Of a stretch of 64,000 nt of DNA, positions 1-10,300 are shown in pieces (the first letter of the stretch is position 1; each line of letters opens with the position of its first letter). Location: NCBI GenBank assembly GCA_965247565.1, contig CBDFHF010000003.1, positions 1 to 64,000 on the forward strand, written 5' to 3'. Under the pieces are notes generated by a model. The model saw only the letters and a list, made by a program, of their open reading frames with translations, was not told the DNA's origin and searched no databases. Made by a program: the position numbers and the translations under genes. Origin of the DNA: CBDFHF01 sp965247565. Lineage in GTDB: Bacteria; Pseudomonadota; Gammaproteobacteria; Methylococcales; Methylomonadaceae.

Positions 1-1
1 C

Positions 2-211
2 CAGGAGCCGCCTACTTGGCAACTCGCCAACCAATTGCAAGGAATTGGTTACGCAGGCGTTATTGCACAAAGCTTTGCGCCGGGATGTACGGAAGAAAAT
101 CGAAATCTGGTTTTGTGGGATTGGTCCGATGCTCCTCCTCATTGCATTGCCGTCATCGATGATTTAGCAAGGCTGCCTAGGTCCGTTGAATCCTGGAAAA
201 CTGCTAAGTAG
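2..211 (+). CDS. RES-domain NAD+-degrading toxin, C-terminal fragment
   Basis: Frame 2 is open from the left edge to a TAG at 209-211 and encodes 69 residues. They contain GYAGVIAQSFAPGC, then NLVLWDW and LPRSVESW, the usual C-terminal signature of RES-domain proteins. RES toxins degrade NAD+ and are normally paired with an Xre/MbcA-like antitoxin encoded just upstream, which here would lie outside the window. Start and catalytic N-terminal part are missing because the window begins inside the gene. Family assignment rests on motif recognition only. Confidence 0.7.
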   Translation, partial: QEPPTWQLANQLQGIGYAGVIAQSFAPGCTEENRNLVLWDWSDAPPHCIAVIDDLARLPRSVESWKTAK

Positions 212-320
212 TAAAATCAGCATTTGAACTGAAACTTATGGCCCCTTCAGATTCTGGCAATGCAAAAATATAAAGCGGCCATTAGGTATGAAACTTTATT
301 AATGGACCTGACTATCTTGT

Positions 321-413
321 TTTGTTAAGGGTTGTCCGACGCCTGCCCGGTAGGCTTGGCCTCAATTTTGTGGTCCGTACTTGGTGGGCAGGCATCTGAC
401 AACCCTTAACAAA
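321..413. repeat. 93-bp imperfect palindromic element
   Basis: The left arm at 321-348 (TTTGTTAAGGGTTGTC, then GACGCCTGCCC after one base) is the reverse complement of the right arm at 386-413 with two or three mismatches. The centre is about 37 bases. It could be a small MITE-like element, or a large hairpin ending transcription of the RES gene 110 bp upstream. No target duplication is obvious. It is the only structure I see in the gene-free stretch 212-497. Confidence 0.6.
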
Positions 414-497
414 TAACACCGAACTGGTTGAAATATGCCACAGTCCGGTAATGAGAATTCAAAATAAATTTGCTTATATTTTTATAAGCGATGGTTT

Positions 498-911
498 TTA
501 TGAATTTTTATGATCGAATGGATTGAATATAGGAACTTGGAATCGTTCAAAGTCACGTACATTCCGGGTAACCACGGTTAACTTATGTACGATTGCTGTG
601 GCTGCAATCATAGCATCTTCATAAACTGTATCTGATTGTCGATGCATCATCTTTGCCCAAAGCCTAAATGTAGAGGTATCCATAGGTAATACATTGTAGG
701 TTGATCCAACTTGGTCCAACCAAAACTCAATTTCAGCAGACTTAACAGGATCTTGCTCTCGGGTGATTTCAATGCCGGCCTGAATTTCGGCGAGAGTGAC
801 CACTGAAATATAGAGTTCATTATCCGCAACATCTTCGAGCCAAGCGACTACTGACCCATGTGGTCGTTTTTTTCGCAGTTCAGAAACGACATTGGTATCT
901 AGCAGATACAT
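498..911 (-). CDS. VapC-type PIN-domain toxin
   Basis: The 137-residue product has the PIN nuclease layout: LLDTNVV with Asp5 at the start, TLAEI with a conserved Glu near 42, YEDAMIAA with an acidic residue near 99, and TRNVRDF near the C terminus. These acidic residues bind Mg2+ for RNA cleavage in VapC/FitB-like toxins. The ATG at 911-909 lies 7 nt after the stop of the antitoxin frame, a typical TA pairing. The toxin is intact, yet the antitoxin upstream is frameshifted as sequenced, which is odd if the toxin is active. Confidence 0.85.
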   Translation of the reverse strand: MYLLDTNVVSELRKKRPHGSVVAWLEDVADNELYISVVTLAEIQAGIEITREQDPVKSAEIEFWLDQVGSTYNVLPMDTSTFRLWAKMMHRQSDTVYEDAMIAATAIVHKLTVVTRNVRDFERFQVPIFNPFDHKNS

Positions 912-918
912 GGCGTCT

Positions 919-1174
919 CTAAAACGCTATTGCTGATCGACGTTTCGCTTTTCCGCGTGGCGGTATTTCGAAGTCGATGCGGGCTTCATTCGACATTAGA
1001 AGATCTTTAAGTGAAGGACGAGCAGCATTATTGAGGCGTTTCCACTCGTCGATAGGGACGAGTACGGCCAGTTTCTGTCCCTCGCCGGGTTACAACCTGA
1101 GGCCCCTCACTGACACAAGTATCTAACAATTCACTGAAACGGGCTTTTGCGTCTTGTACTGGCCAATTTTTCAT
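919..1174 (-). pseudogene. Phd/VapB-type antitoxin with a +1 frameshift
   Basis: From ATG 1174-1172 the reading frame begins MKNWPVQDAKARFSELLD, a standard Phd/YefM opening, and reaches VVTRRG. It then goes out of frame and stops early. Removing one base from the C run at 1079-1081 (plus strand) restores TRRGQKLAVLVPIDEWKRL followed by a normal C-terminal toxin-binding tail ending at the TAG at 921-919. The 256-nt span is one more than a multiple of three. It is either a true pseudogene or a homopolymer sequencing error. Confidence 0.75.
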
Positions 1175-1271
1175 ATTAATCCCTTATGACTAGGTATAAG
1201 ACTAGTTTAAAGGATGGTATGAAAAGCTGCAAATATTTAAGGGTGTTTATAGTCGAACAAACGATTGAGCA

Positions 1272-2085
1272 TTATAAAGGTAGTGGTTTTACATGGCCTT
1301 TCGACGGGCGAAACCGAAAAAAACTTAAAAGACCCGTACAAAATAATAGTAATGCTCCCGGTAATGGAACCTGAGGGACGATAATACCATCGTAAATGCG
1401 TAATGATGCGATTCTTCCGTCTGCAAACTCCTGTTGCGCGGGGCCGGCAAGATTGTCGACAAAAAATTGCAACAGATGTCCAGGATTGTTTACGTTATCC
1501 AAGTTCAATTGGTCTGTATTTGAAACCAGTTCTAGGTTACCATCTAGGTAGGCCTTGACATCTTGGACCCCATTAACCACAAAGTTGGTAAGGACGACAT
1601 TGTGAAATCCTGGCGTTGTAAATATTGTGGATCCAGTTACGACGGGGATATACCTGTAATGTGTTGCCGGGAGCAACATAGAATCCATTATCGGATTGAC
1701 GGTTTTGGGTATCCATTATCCGACGCCATCCTCCACCAAAGGCCGCCGATTCCAAAAATTCAAAAGTTAGTTCGACTGAATAGTTGTTGTAGGCAACAAG
1801 CCCTGTAGCATCTAATTGTAAGCCAGCATTTTGAGCAGGATTACTCCCATCGCCATTCCAATGGAAAACACGTTGACTTTGCCCGTTAACAATCGCTGTT
1901 TCAAATGCGTTTAAGCCTAATGGGTCAACTGAAACCAATGTCGGTGCAGATGCCCCAACTCCTGCTAGAGTGTCGTTAAATGAATAAGAAGCAACCAATG
2001 TTTCTGCACTTACTGTTAGGGAAGACCCTAAAAATAATGAAAAGAAGATTGATGTCTGAACAACTCCCTGCAAAATCACTTTCAT
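1272..2085 (-). pseudogene. LamG-like PEP-CTERM surface protein, frameshifted
   Basis: Two overlapping minus-strand frames make one protein. The first (2085-1573) has a signal peptide and then a concanavalin/LamG-like start (LVASYSFNDTLAGVG). The second (to 1272) continues the fold and ends VPLPGALLLFCTGLLSFFRF, a PEP-CTERM-type sorting tail recognised by exosortase. The frames join without loss if one base is removed from the G run at 1644-1647. The 814-nt span is one more than a multiple of three. Such proteins are usually exported to the cell surface or into exopolysaccharide; specific function unknown. Confidence 0.75.
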
Positions 2086-2250
2086 GGAAGAAGAAACACC
2101 ATAAGGGAACCTCTATAAATTCAAATTTAAGTCACCCCCTAGCAATTCTGCTAATTTTTTTCGACTTTATTTTAAAATCAGGGTGCATTCCGGCTATTTG
2201 AAGTAAAAACCGCATCAAATCCCCGTGTTTTGAGATTATTTCCCCGTTTT

Positions 2251-3339
2251 TTATGCCACTGTGGGCGCACCTTTGCTGTACGGGTTCATCACATCTCGTT
2301 TAATCAACTGTATCAAACGCTTCATGTTGTACACTAAATTCATCAAACCAATTTTGACTTTGGCTCGTTGCAAACCGATGGTGCGAACTAAATGCCCACC
2401 CATTGCCGCCTGTGCACCAAACACATGTTCGACTCGGGCTCTGACTTTTGCACTTCGTCCGGTTTGATAACTTTTGTTCTTCGGTTAAGGGTTTGCCTCG
2501 TGTGCCTTTTTCACAAACCTGGCTCTCAATATCGGCGTTAGCTAAGCGCTGCTCCTGGGCTTTCTGAACGATAAGCACTGTCGGCATAAACCGCTCGTTT
2601 ATTGCCCTCCACATCGATTGCCTGGTCGAGTAATTCATCGAATACCTGACTGTCGTGAACCGCCGCATGGGTGACTGAATAGCTTTGTATGAGCTTGTTT
2701 TCCTCATCCGTGTTGATGTGATTTTTATAGCCGTAATGCTTCTCATCGTTTTTCTTTGTCCAGCGCGCTTCGGTATCTTTCTGCCGACGCTTGGCCTGAA
2801 CCTCCGGCTTATCCCATGCCTCAGGCACTTGCCCTTCTTTAATCTGGGCGTTTTCTTCACGGCTATTGCGTTGCTTGGGGACTTCGACAAAGGTGGCATC
2901 AATCATCTGCCCCGCTTCGAGCCGCATAACCTTGCGCCGCCAGTTGTCCATGAAACCGGGCAAACAACTCCTCAACCAAGTTTAGATCCTTAAGCCGTTC
3001 GCGAAACCTCCCACACGGTTTTCGAATCCGGCACTTTATCTTCTAATTGAAAACCCAGAAAACGCAGGAAGCTGAACCGATCCCGAATCTGATATTCGAT
3101 GCCATCATCCGATAAATTGTGCAGCTGCTGGAGTACCAAAATCTTGAACATCAGCACCCCATCGAACGGCTTGGCGCCTGCCTGACTTTTTCTATCCTTT
3201 TCATGCAGGCGTTTAAGTTCAGGCCGAAACGCTTCCCAGTCTATCCGGGCTTTCAATCCTACCAAAGGGTCTCCCATTTTGGTTTAGTTGCGCGGCTCTT
3301 TCTTCTACGTCGAATAATCCAGGTTGGCGGGGTTTTCAT
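2251..3339 (-). pseudogene. IS5-family transposase, multiply frameshifted
   Basis: Pieces of an IS5-type DDE transposase can be followed from ATG 3339-3337 (MKPRQPGLFDVEER) to TAA 2253-2251, with MIDATFVEVP (first catalytic Asp), YGYKNHI, YADSAYRSE (second Asp) and a C-terminal RARVEHVFGAQ (catalytic Glu). Six single-base insertions, at about 3333-3336, 3278-3281, 3007-3008, 2910-2913, 2561-2563 and 2445-2448, break the frame. Deleting them gives an uninterrupted protein of 360 residues, normal for the family. I could not define terminal inverted repeats convincingly. The region to the tRNA (3340-3591) holds the probable right flank of the IS and no recognisable gene. Confidence 0.8.
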
Positions 3340-3591
3340 GGGACGGTTTCTCTATCAGTGGACTCACTGTTATTATCTCATTTCAGTGCCATTGCTTCCC
3401 GTCAAAAATCGCTGTGAGGTGGGGTATTTTTAGAGATCCCCTTTAGATGAAATTTGACGATGGTCAATAAGGGCTACAGTCAAATATTTACATCAAAAAA
3501 ACTTTCCCAATTAGGTTCAGTCACGAAACGGTCACCACTTGGTCACCAAGGTAAAATAAGAAGAAAATGAAGATTTGGGGTTGATGTCAAA

Positions 3592-3668
3592 TGGCGCGCC
3601 CTAGAGGATTCGAACCTCTGGCCTCGGCCTCCGGAGGGCCGCGCTCTATCCAGCTGAGCTAAGGGCGC
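3592..3668 (-). tRNA. tRNA-Arg (anticodon CCG)
   Basis: Read on the minus strand, the 77-nt sequence has acceptor strands GCGCCCT / AGGGCGC, a D-arm with AGCTCAGCTGGATAGAGC, an anticodon stem CGGCC/GGCCG around loop CTCCGGA (anticodon CCG), a T-arm with GGTTCGAATCC, discriminator G and encoded CCA. All arms pair. The 3' end faces the accessory genes at 1-3590, the usual side for tRNA-targeted integration. Confidence 0.97.
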
Positions 3669-3700
3669 AATGTGCACATTGTAAATGATCGTACATTGAA

Positions 3701-5701
3701 TTACGACAACATTGTTTTGAGGTTGGCAAGACTGGCTTTTCCTCGCTCCTTGATAACTTCCGCCGATAGCTGTTTTTTGTTAACCCATTCCAAATCATCA
3801 GCGGGAAGTTCGCTTAAAAAGCGGCTGGGTTCGCATTCGCTGATTTCGCCATAGCGCTTTCGATGTGTGCAATAACTAAAGGTTAATGTGCGCTGGGCGC
3901 GGGTAATCCCTACATACGCCAAACGGCGCTCTTCTTCTATATTGTTGGTTTCTATGCTGTTTTGATGTGGCAAAATGTTTTCTTCAATGCCAATTAAAAA
4001 GACATGCGGAAATTCTAAACCTTTAGCAGCATGTAAAGTCATCAGACTAACTTGGTCGTTAACCTCTTCTTCTTGGTTACGTTCCATGATGTCCATCAGC
4101 ATAATTTTAGCGACTATTTCAGCCAAGGATTTTTCTGTGCTTTCCTTTTCCGCAATTCGACGCAGCCACTCAATCAGCTCGAACACATTCTTCATTTTTC
4201 GTTCTGCCGATTCTTTAGTTTTACTGTTTTCCCTAAGCCACACATCGTAATTCAATTGGTCGATCATTTGTTCGATAACCCCAAAGGTATCACCACGTTC
4301 GATACGGCACGCGGTATCGAGAACCCAATTACAGAATTTACCCAAGCGATGGATAGACTTTTCCGATAGCTTTTGAGTTAAACCCAGCTCGGTACTCGCA
4401 GCAAATAAACTGATATGGCGTTCATTAGCATGCTCACCTAGTTTTTCTAGGGTAGTCGGTCCAATTTCCCGCTTTGGTGTGTTGATGATCCGCAAAAATG
4501 CGGCATCGTCATTTTGATTAACCATTAAACGCAAATAGGCTAGCACATCTTTTATTTCGGAATAAGCAAAAAAGGACGTGCTACCGCTAATAAAATAAGG
4601 AATGTTATTTTCGCGTAAACATTTCTCAAACAAGCGAGATTGGTGGTTGCCACGGTATAAAATCGCGTAATCTTTATAGTCACTACCGGTTTTAAATTTG
4701 TGATGAATAATTTCGGAGACAGTTTGTTGGGCTTCGACTAATTCATCTTTATGGCTTAACACCCGCAATGGATCGCCATAACCCAGCTCACTCCACAAAC
4801 GTTTTTCAAAGGCGTGCGGATTATTGGCAATGAGCTGGTTGGCAACTTTTAAAATTCGCCCAGTGGAACGGTAGTTTTGCTCCAATTTAATGACTTGCAG
4901 GCGAGGAAAGTCTTTTTGTAATTGCGCCAGATTTTCCGGGTGCGCCCCACGCCAAGCGTAAATGGATTGGTCGTCATCACCCACCACGGTAAACTTGCCC
5001 AAATTCCCGGCAATTAATTTAACCAACTGGTATTGGGTGATATTGGTATCTTGATATTCATCCACTAGCAAATAGCGAATTTTGTTTTGCCACTTCTCCA
5101 AGATATTGACATGCTCCTGAAACAACAACACTGGCATCAGAATTAAATCATCAAAATCGACGGCGTTGTATGCTTTTAAACTGCGAATATAGTCTACGTA
5201 TAAATGTGCAGCCGCCGCTTGTTCGGAGTTCGCTATATTTAACGCTTGTTGTGGGGTTACAAAGGCGTTTTTCCACTGGCCTATTTGCCAGGAGTAGCGA
5301 TCAAGATTGTCGATGTCGCAATCTTTAGGGCTATGGCTAATTAAATTTCGCAGTAATGTGTGCTTATCTTGTTCATCGAACAATGTTAACCCGGACTTAT
5401 ATTGCAGGGTTTTGTATTCCGCTCGCAAAATATCCAACCCCAAGGCATGGAAAGTAGATACTCGCAACCCACGACTTTGTTTGTCATCGAGTAACTTAGA
5501 AACGCGCGACTTCATTTCTCTAGCCGCTTTATTGGTAAATGTCACCGCTGCGATATTTCGGGCTGGCGTGCCTTGCTTAACCAGATAGGCGATTTTTTCG
5601 GTAATAACCCGAGTTTTGCCACTGCCAGCGCCGGCTAGCACCAACAATGGGTGATCTATGGCTTTAACAGCAGCTTGCTGCTGAGGGTTTAATTTGGACA
5701 T
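3701..5701 (-). CDS. rep: ATP-dependent DNA helicase Rep (UvrD/Rep family)
   Basis: The 666-residue superfamily 1A helicase unwinds DNA 3'-5' and helps replication forks pass obstacles. It shows the Q-motif LNPQQQAAV, Walker A AGAGSGKT (23-30), VDEYQDTN (motif II, near 215), GDDDQSIYAWRGA (motif III), MTLHAAKGLEF and AYVGITRAQR (motif VI). Length and the short C-terminal tail fit Rep better than UvrD or PcrA. It is a single gene: its neighbours are the tRNA-Arg downstream and a 219-bp gap without a convincing gene upstream. Confidence 0.93.
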   Translation of the reverse strand: MSKLNPQQQAAVKAIDHPLLVLAGAGSGKTRVITEKIAYLVKQGTPARNIAAVTFTNKAAREMKSRVSKLLDDKQSRGLRVSTFHALGLDILRAEYKTLQYKSGLTLFDEQDKHTLLRNLISHSPKDCDIDNLDRYSWQIGQWKNAFVTPQQALNIANSEQAAAAHLYVDYIRSLKAYNAVDFDDLILMPVLLFQEHVNILEKWQNKIRYLLVDEYQDTNITQYQLVKLIAGNLGKFTVVGDDDQSIYAWRGAHPENLAQLQKDFPRLQVIKLEQNYRSTGRILKVANQLIANNPHAFEKRLWSELGYGDPLRVLSHKDELVEAQQTVSEIIHHKFKTGSDYKDYAILYRGNHQSRLFEKCLRENNIPYFISGSTSFFAYSEIKDVLAYLRLMVNQNDDAAFLRIINTPKREIGPTTLEKLGEHANERHISLFAASTELGLTQKLSEKSIHRLGKFCNWVLDTACRIERGDTFGVIEQMIDQLNYDVWLRENSKTKESAERKMKNVFELIEWLRRIAEKESTEKSLAEIVAKIMLMDIMERNQEEEVNDQVSLMTLHAAKGLEFPHVFLIGIEENILPHQNSIETNNIEEERRLAYVGITRAQRTLTFSYCTHRKRYGEISECEPSRFLSELPADDLEWVNKKQLSAEVIKERGKASLANLKTMLS

Positions 5702-5920
5702 AAATTGTGGGGAATAAGCTTAATTCGAAGATAGACTTGCCTAAATGGCATCTGCCCAACATATTTAAAAAGCTTTAGAAATAATCTGGGTGATACTGCG
5801 AATATTAATTTACTTTCGGCTTGACTCAGAGAGTAAGCAACCTTAAGCCATTCTGCGAACTCGAAGGGTAGCGCAACTAATTCAGACAATGCTAATTAAG
5901 TTAAAGCTCCACTTTAATGG

Positions 5921-7138
5921 CTAAATTAATCTCTCTCCACGAGCCAGTTTAGGCAGGTTTCCTTCTAAACCCATGGCGTTTCGCATAACTTTATTTTTTA
6001 CCGGTAAAATTCGCTCTGCCAACCCTAAACCCAAATTGCGCAGAAATTTTACTAGTAACACGTCATTACTGAATACTCTATAAAAAACATCCATTACCGT
6101 CATCATTTTTAAATTCTCGTTACGGCGTAAATTTTCATAGCGTTTTAAAACGGACAAATCACTTATATCAAGACCTTGATTTTCAGCGGTAACCAATACT
6201 TCTGCCAGAGCCGCTGCATCCAACAAGCCTATGTTAACGCCTTGTCCTGCTAATGGATTAATCATATGCGCCGCATCGCCAACCAGAACCACACCCGGCT
6301 TCACATAGTTCTGGGCATGCTGGCGCTTTAGAGGGAAACTGGCCGTAGCTAACACAGCATTGACTTTACCCAAACAATCGGGAAATGCCGCTAACAACTC
6401 TGACAACAAATCTGAGTTATTTAAGCTTTTTAAGCGTTTAACCTCATCAGGCGAGTTGTACCAAACCACTGAGCCATAATGTCCAGTCAATGGCAAAAAA
6501 GCCTGCGGACCACTTGGCACAAAGCGTTGCCAAGTTACATCTTGCTGACCGTAAGCAGTTTCAATATAAATCACCAGAGCATGCTGCTGATAATCCCAAC
6601 TGGTTACACCCAGGCCAACTATCTGCCTTACACGAGACTGCCCGCCGTCCGCAGCAACCAGAACCTTTGCCGCCAGCACCCGGCCATCGCCCAGTTTCAG
6701 TTCAGTTGCAAGTTTAGGTGAATAGTCAATTTGATTGATAGGTACTGGACAAATCAATTCAACATTAGCAAAATCGCCCAAGCGCTCCAGCAATGCTAGC
6801 TGAGTTACCCGATTTTCCACGATATAACCCAATTCAGGATAATCTATGGCATCACTAGAAAACTCAGTATCACCGGTAGTTTCCCAAACCCGCATGCGTT
6901 GGAATGGACAGAACCGCCGACTTGTTACACCTGTCCAAGCACCCACTGTTTCCAAAATACTTTTTGAAGCGATACTGAGTGCTGAAACCCGCAAATCATG
7001 CGCCTGCTCAGGTGCGAATGGCTCTGGTAACTCACTCTCAATAACAGCAACTTTCAACCGGCTGCCGCCAAGCCCACAGCCTAAAGCTGCCCCAACCATT
7101 CCACCACCGACAATAACTACATCAAAATTTTCTTTCAT
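5921..7138 (-). CDS. UbiH/UbiF-family FAD-dependent ubiquinone-biosynthesis hydroxylase
   Basis: This flavoprotein monooxygenase hydroxylates the quinone ring during ubiquinone synthesis. The Rossmann motif VIVGGGMVGAALGCGLG lies at the N terminus, the DG motif appears as ADGGQSRVRQ, and the second FAD motif is GDAAHMINPLAGQGVNIGLLD, typical of the UbiH/UbiF/VisC/COQ6 group. I chose ATG 7138 (MKENFDVV) because the Rossmann strand then begins within a few residues; the frame is open to 7210. Which ring position it modifies cannot be told from sequence alone. It is divergent from the glutamate synthase gene. Confidence 0.85.
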   Translation of the reverse strand: MKENFDVVIVGGGMVGAALGCGLGGSRLKVAVIESELPEPFAPEQAHDLRVSALSIASKSILETVGAWTGVTSRRFCPFQRMRVWETTGDTEFSSDAIDYPELGYIVENRVTQLALLERLGDFANVELICPVPINQIDYSPKLATELKLGDGRVLAAKVLVAADGGQSRVRQIVGLGVTSWDYQQHALVIYIETAYGQQDVTWQRFVPSGPQAFLPLTGHYGSVVWYNSPDEVKRLKSLNNSDLLSELLAAFPDCLGKVNAVLATASFPLKRQHAQNYVKPGVVLVGDAAHMINPLAGQGVNIGLLDAAALAEVLVTAENQGLDISDLSVLKRYENLRRNENLKMMTVMDVFYRVFSNDVLLVKFLRNLGLGLAERILPVKNKVMRNAMGLEGNLPKLARGERLI

Positions 7139-7307
7139 ATTTATCAACATCATAAGAATAGTGGCAGTTGCAGGCCAGTGTACCCACAGGAACTTGCGCA
7201 TAAATGACACGATGACGCTATCATGTTATCATCGCCGAGTTTCACTAAACAGAATTAATCTGAACAATATTACGATAGCGCCTTAATGCAGTAATCTTTT
7301 TAATGAT

Positions 7308-10300
7308 GTGAATGTAACACGCATTCTGGTAAAAAACGAACACTGTGCGCACCTTGCAAACAGCATGACACAACGGGCTGAATCAATGACTAAAAATTCC
7401 CGACTAGGTAACAAAGAATCAATGCTCTATAACGCTGAATTATCTCAGGACAGTTGTGGCGTGGGTTTTATTACTCACAAACATAGCAAACAAACTCACG
7501 AGCTACTTACACTGTCTCATGAAGCGTTATGCACAATTCCCCATCGCGGTGGCATGAGTGCTGAAGGTATTGGTGATGGTGCAGGAGTAAACATTGACTT
7601 ATCACTTAATTTTTTCAGAAAAATCACCGACATAAGCAGTCTTGAGCTTGGCCAATTTGGCGTTGCTAACTTCTTTTTTCCTGAGGACCATGACCGCTTC
7701 GATTCCGTTGCCCGCGAACTGGTTGAACGACATTTTAAAAATGCCGATTTGCCAATCATGCAATGGCGTGATGTTCCGGTCGATAAAAGTGTCCTGAGTG
7801 AAGCGGCACTGAAAGCTCAATTGCCGATAAAACAATGCATTTTTGGACGGCCTTCAAGCCTACAAACATCTAGCCACGAGGCATTTGAAAAACATATTCA
7901 AGCTACTTTGCTGGATATAGAGGTTGAAGGTTTTAGTACCCCAGAATTAAATGGTTTTTATCCATTATCGATGAGTTCACGGACTCAAGTTTATAAGGGC
8001 CGTTTAAACTCCAATGAGGTCATACCCTATTTTATCGACCTGTATGATGTGGACCATCAAATTTGCACTTTATTTTTCCATACCCGTTTTTCTACCAATA
8101 CCGCACCAGCTACCATGATGGCACAGCCTTTTCGGTATATGGCACATAATGGCGAGTTAAATACAGACAAGAAAAATCGTTTAAGCGAAAACGCTATCGC
8201 CCGCCAACATAACAAACAAATAGCTTTTCCTTGCGGGCAGTCAGACTCTGGACGATTAGACCAAACCTTAACCCGGCGTATTAACGAAGACCATCTGGAC
8301 ATTGTCACGGCGGTGCTAGCCATGATGCCACCAGCCTGGGAAAATGATACAACTTTATCACCTGAAGTCCGAGCCATGCTCGAATACTTCAGTTTGTACG
8401 AAGAAAAAAATGACGGACCTGCCGCTTTAATCTTCAACGATGGCATCCGCGTTGGCGCACGCCTAGATCGCTTGGGCCTCAGACCTTTGCGGTCTGTAGA
8501 AACAGCCGATTATTTGGCCGTCATGTCTGAAGCTGGACAAATCGACTTTCCACCTAAGGATGTCTTAAAACGTGGTCGTATTGAAGCCGGTGGAATGCTG
8601 TATTTCGATCATAGTACTGGCGAAGCTTATAATAGCCATCAAGTGATGGAGAGACTAGCCAAGGAAAAGGATTATCGTGCGCTGCTGAAGCAAAAAGCGA
8701 TTCATATTTCCGAACTCCCTGAAATTAAATTGTCCGAACTTAACAACCAGCATGCTTTCAATATTGACCAGCAACATACGGCTTATTCATTAAATCAGGA
8801 AAGCTTTAAATTTTTGCTGGATCCCATTCTGACCACCGGCATGGAAAAAGTCTCTGCCATGGGCTATGGTTTGGCGCCTAATGCTTTATCTAGTGCTGAA
8901 GGAGGTATGTCAAGATATTTCAGTCAACGCTTTGCCCAAGTTACCAACCCACCTCTAGATTCAATTCGCGAAAGTGACGGCATGACCTTGCGAGTTGCCT
9001 TAGGCGCAAAACCGACGTTTTCTGACGAGCATAGTAAACAATTAGTTATCGATAGCCCTTTGCTGCAAAGGACACATCTGGAACAGATTCGTAAACAAGG
9101 CACTGTCAGCACCACAACGCTGGACATGCTCTATACGCCAGACTTCAACAACAGCCAGGAAAATGAGAATAACTTGGAAGCCGCATTGCTAGCTGCTTGC
9201 ATTGAAGTTGAAAAAGCGGCGAGAAGTAATATTGGTATTATCATACTAAGTGACGCCAATATCAGCCAAGACAAGGCCGCTATTCCAGCGCTTTTAATGG
9301 TCGCAGCCGCAAATCAGCATCTGGTTAAACAGGGGTTACGATTTAACTCATCACTGATTACTGAAACCGGTCAAGCAGCAAGTCCACACGATATAGCAAC
9401 CCTGTTAGGTTTTGGTGCCTCTGCGATTTGCCCAATTAGCGTACACAATCGCGTTATCAGCCAATTTGCTACAGCCGATCAACAAAAAATCCTCGATAAA
9501 TTCCAAAAGGGAGCTGAAAAATCGCTGATGAAAACCATGGGCAAATTCGGCTTATGTACTGCTGAAAGCTACATCGGTGGTGAATTTTTCGAGTCTAATT
9601 ATCTGGATACTGACGAACCCAAACTCAGCCCTTATTTTCCGAACATCCACGCTTCAGTCGGTGGTGTAAGGTATGCGGATATCGCCGCCAGCGCCACAGA
9701 ATGGCATTACAAAGCGTTGGCTGTTCGCGAGGAAAAAGATATCCCATTTCTAGGTTTGTTTAAGGAACGTCAGGATGGTGCCGGACATTCTTACGGCAAT
9801 ACCGCCGTCAGGGAATATATTAATATGACCGACGAAGACATCTCGTATATCCCCCAACACAAAGCGCCGGAAGCCAGCGATACGGCATACGTAGATTTTG
9901 GCTACGATAAGCGTACTCCTGAACAAATTGATCACTTTGGCATCACTCCTGCCTACCGCAGTTTTGCTAAAAATCTTTATCTGGAACGTGATTCAAGACC
10001 TGCTGCGCTTCGAGACATTATGGATTTTCCAGCAGACGTTACTGCTGCCAATACAACTGAGGATTTCGACCGTATTTTGGGCAAGCAAAACTTGCGTGGC
10101 AATATCAACTATTTGGTACGTGGCTTAACGGTTAACAAGACCAACGAGGGTAGCTATAAAGTCAGACTGACTGAAAACGCATCCCAAATCCGCCTGGGAC
10201 AATTAGCAACGCACTTTAGCAATCGCTTCTCCTTTACAGATTTTAAAATTTCAGTCATAGCCGATAGCGTTGCTATAGCTGTTGGTGATGCTAATAGTTT

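Noticed and set aside
3480..3560. Minus-strand stretch reading SGDRFVTEPNWESFF just downstream of the tRNA
   Set aside because: It has the look of a protein tail, but only about 20 codons are open and no start or upstream homology is visible, so I cannot call an integrase remnant.
5689..5889. 66-residue minus-strand frame upstream of rep
   Set aside because: No motif, no convincing ribosome site, and it overlaps the rep start; probably chance.
6846..7286. 146-residue plus-strand frame opposite the UbiH-family gene
   Set aside because: Shadow of a clearly coding frame on the other strand.
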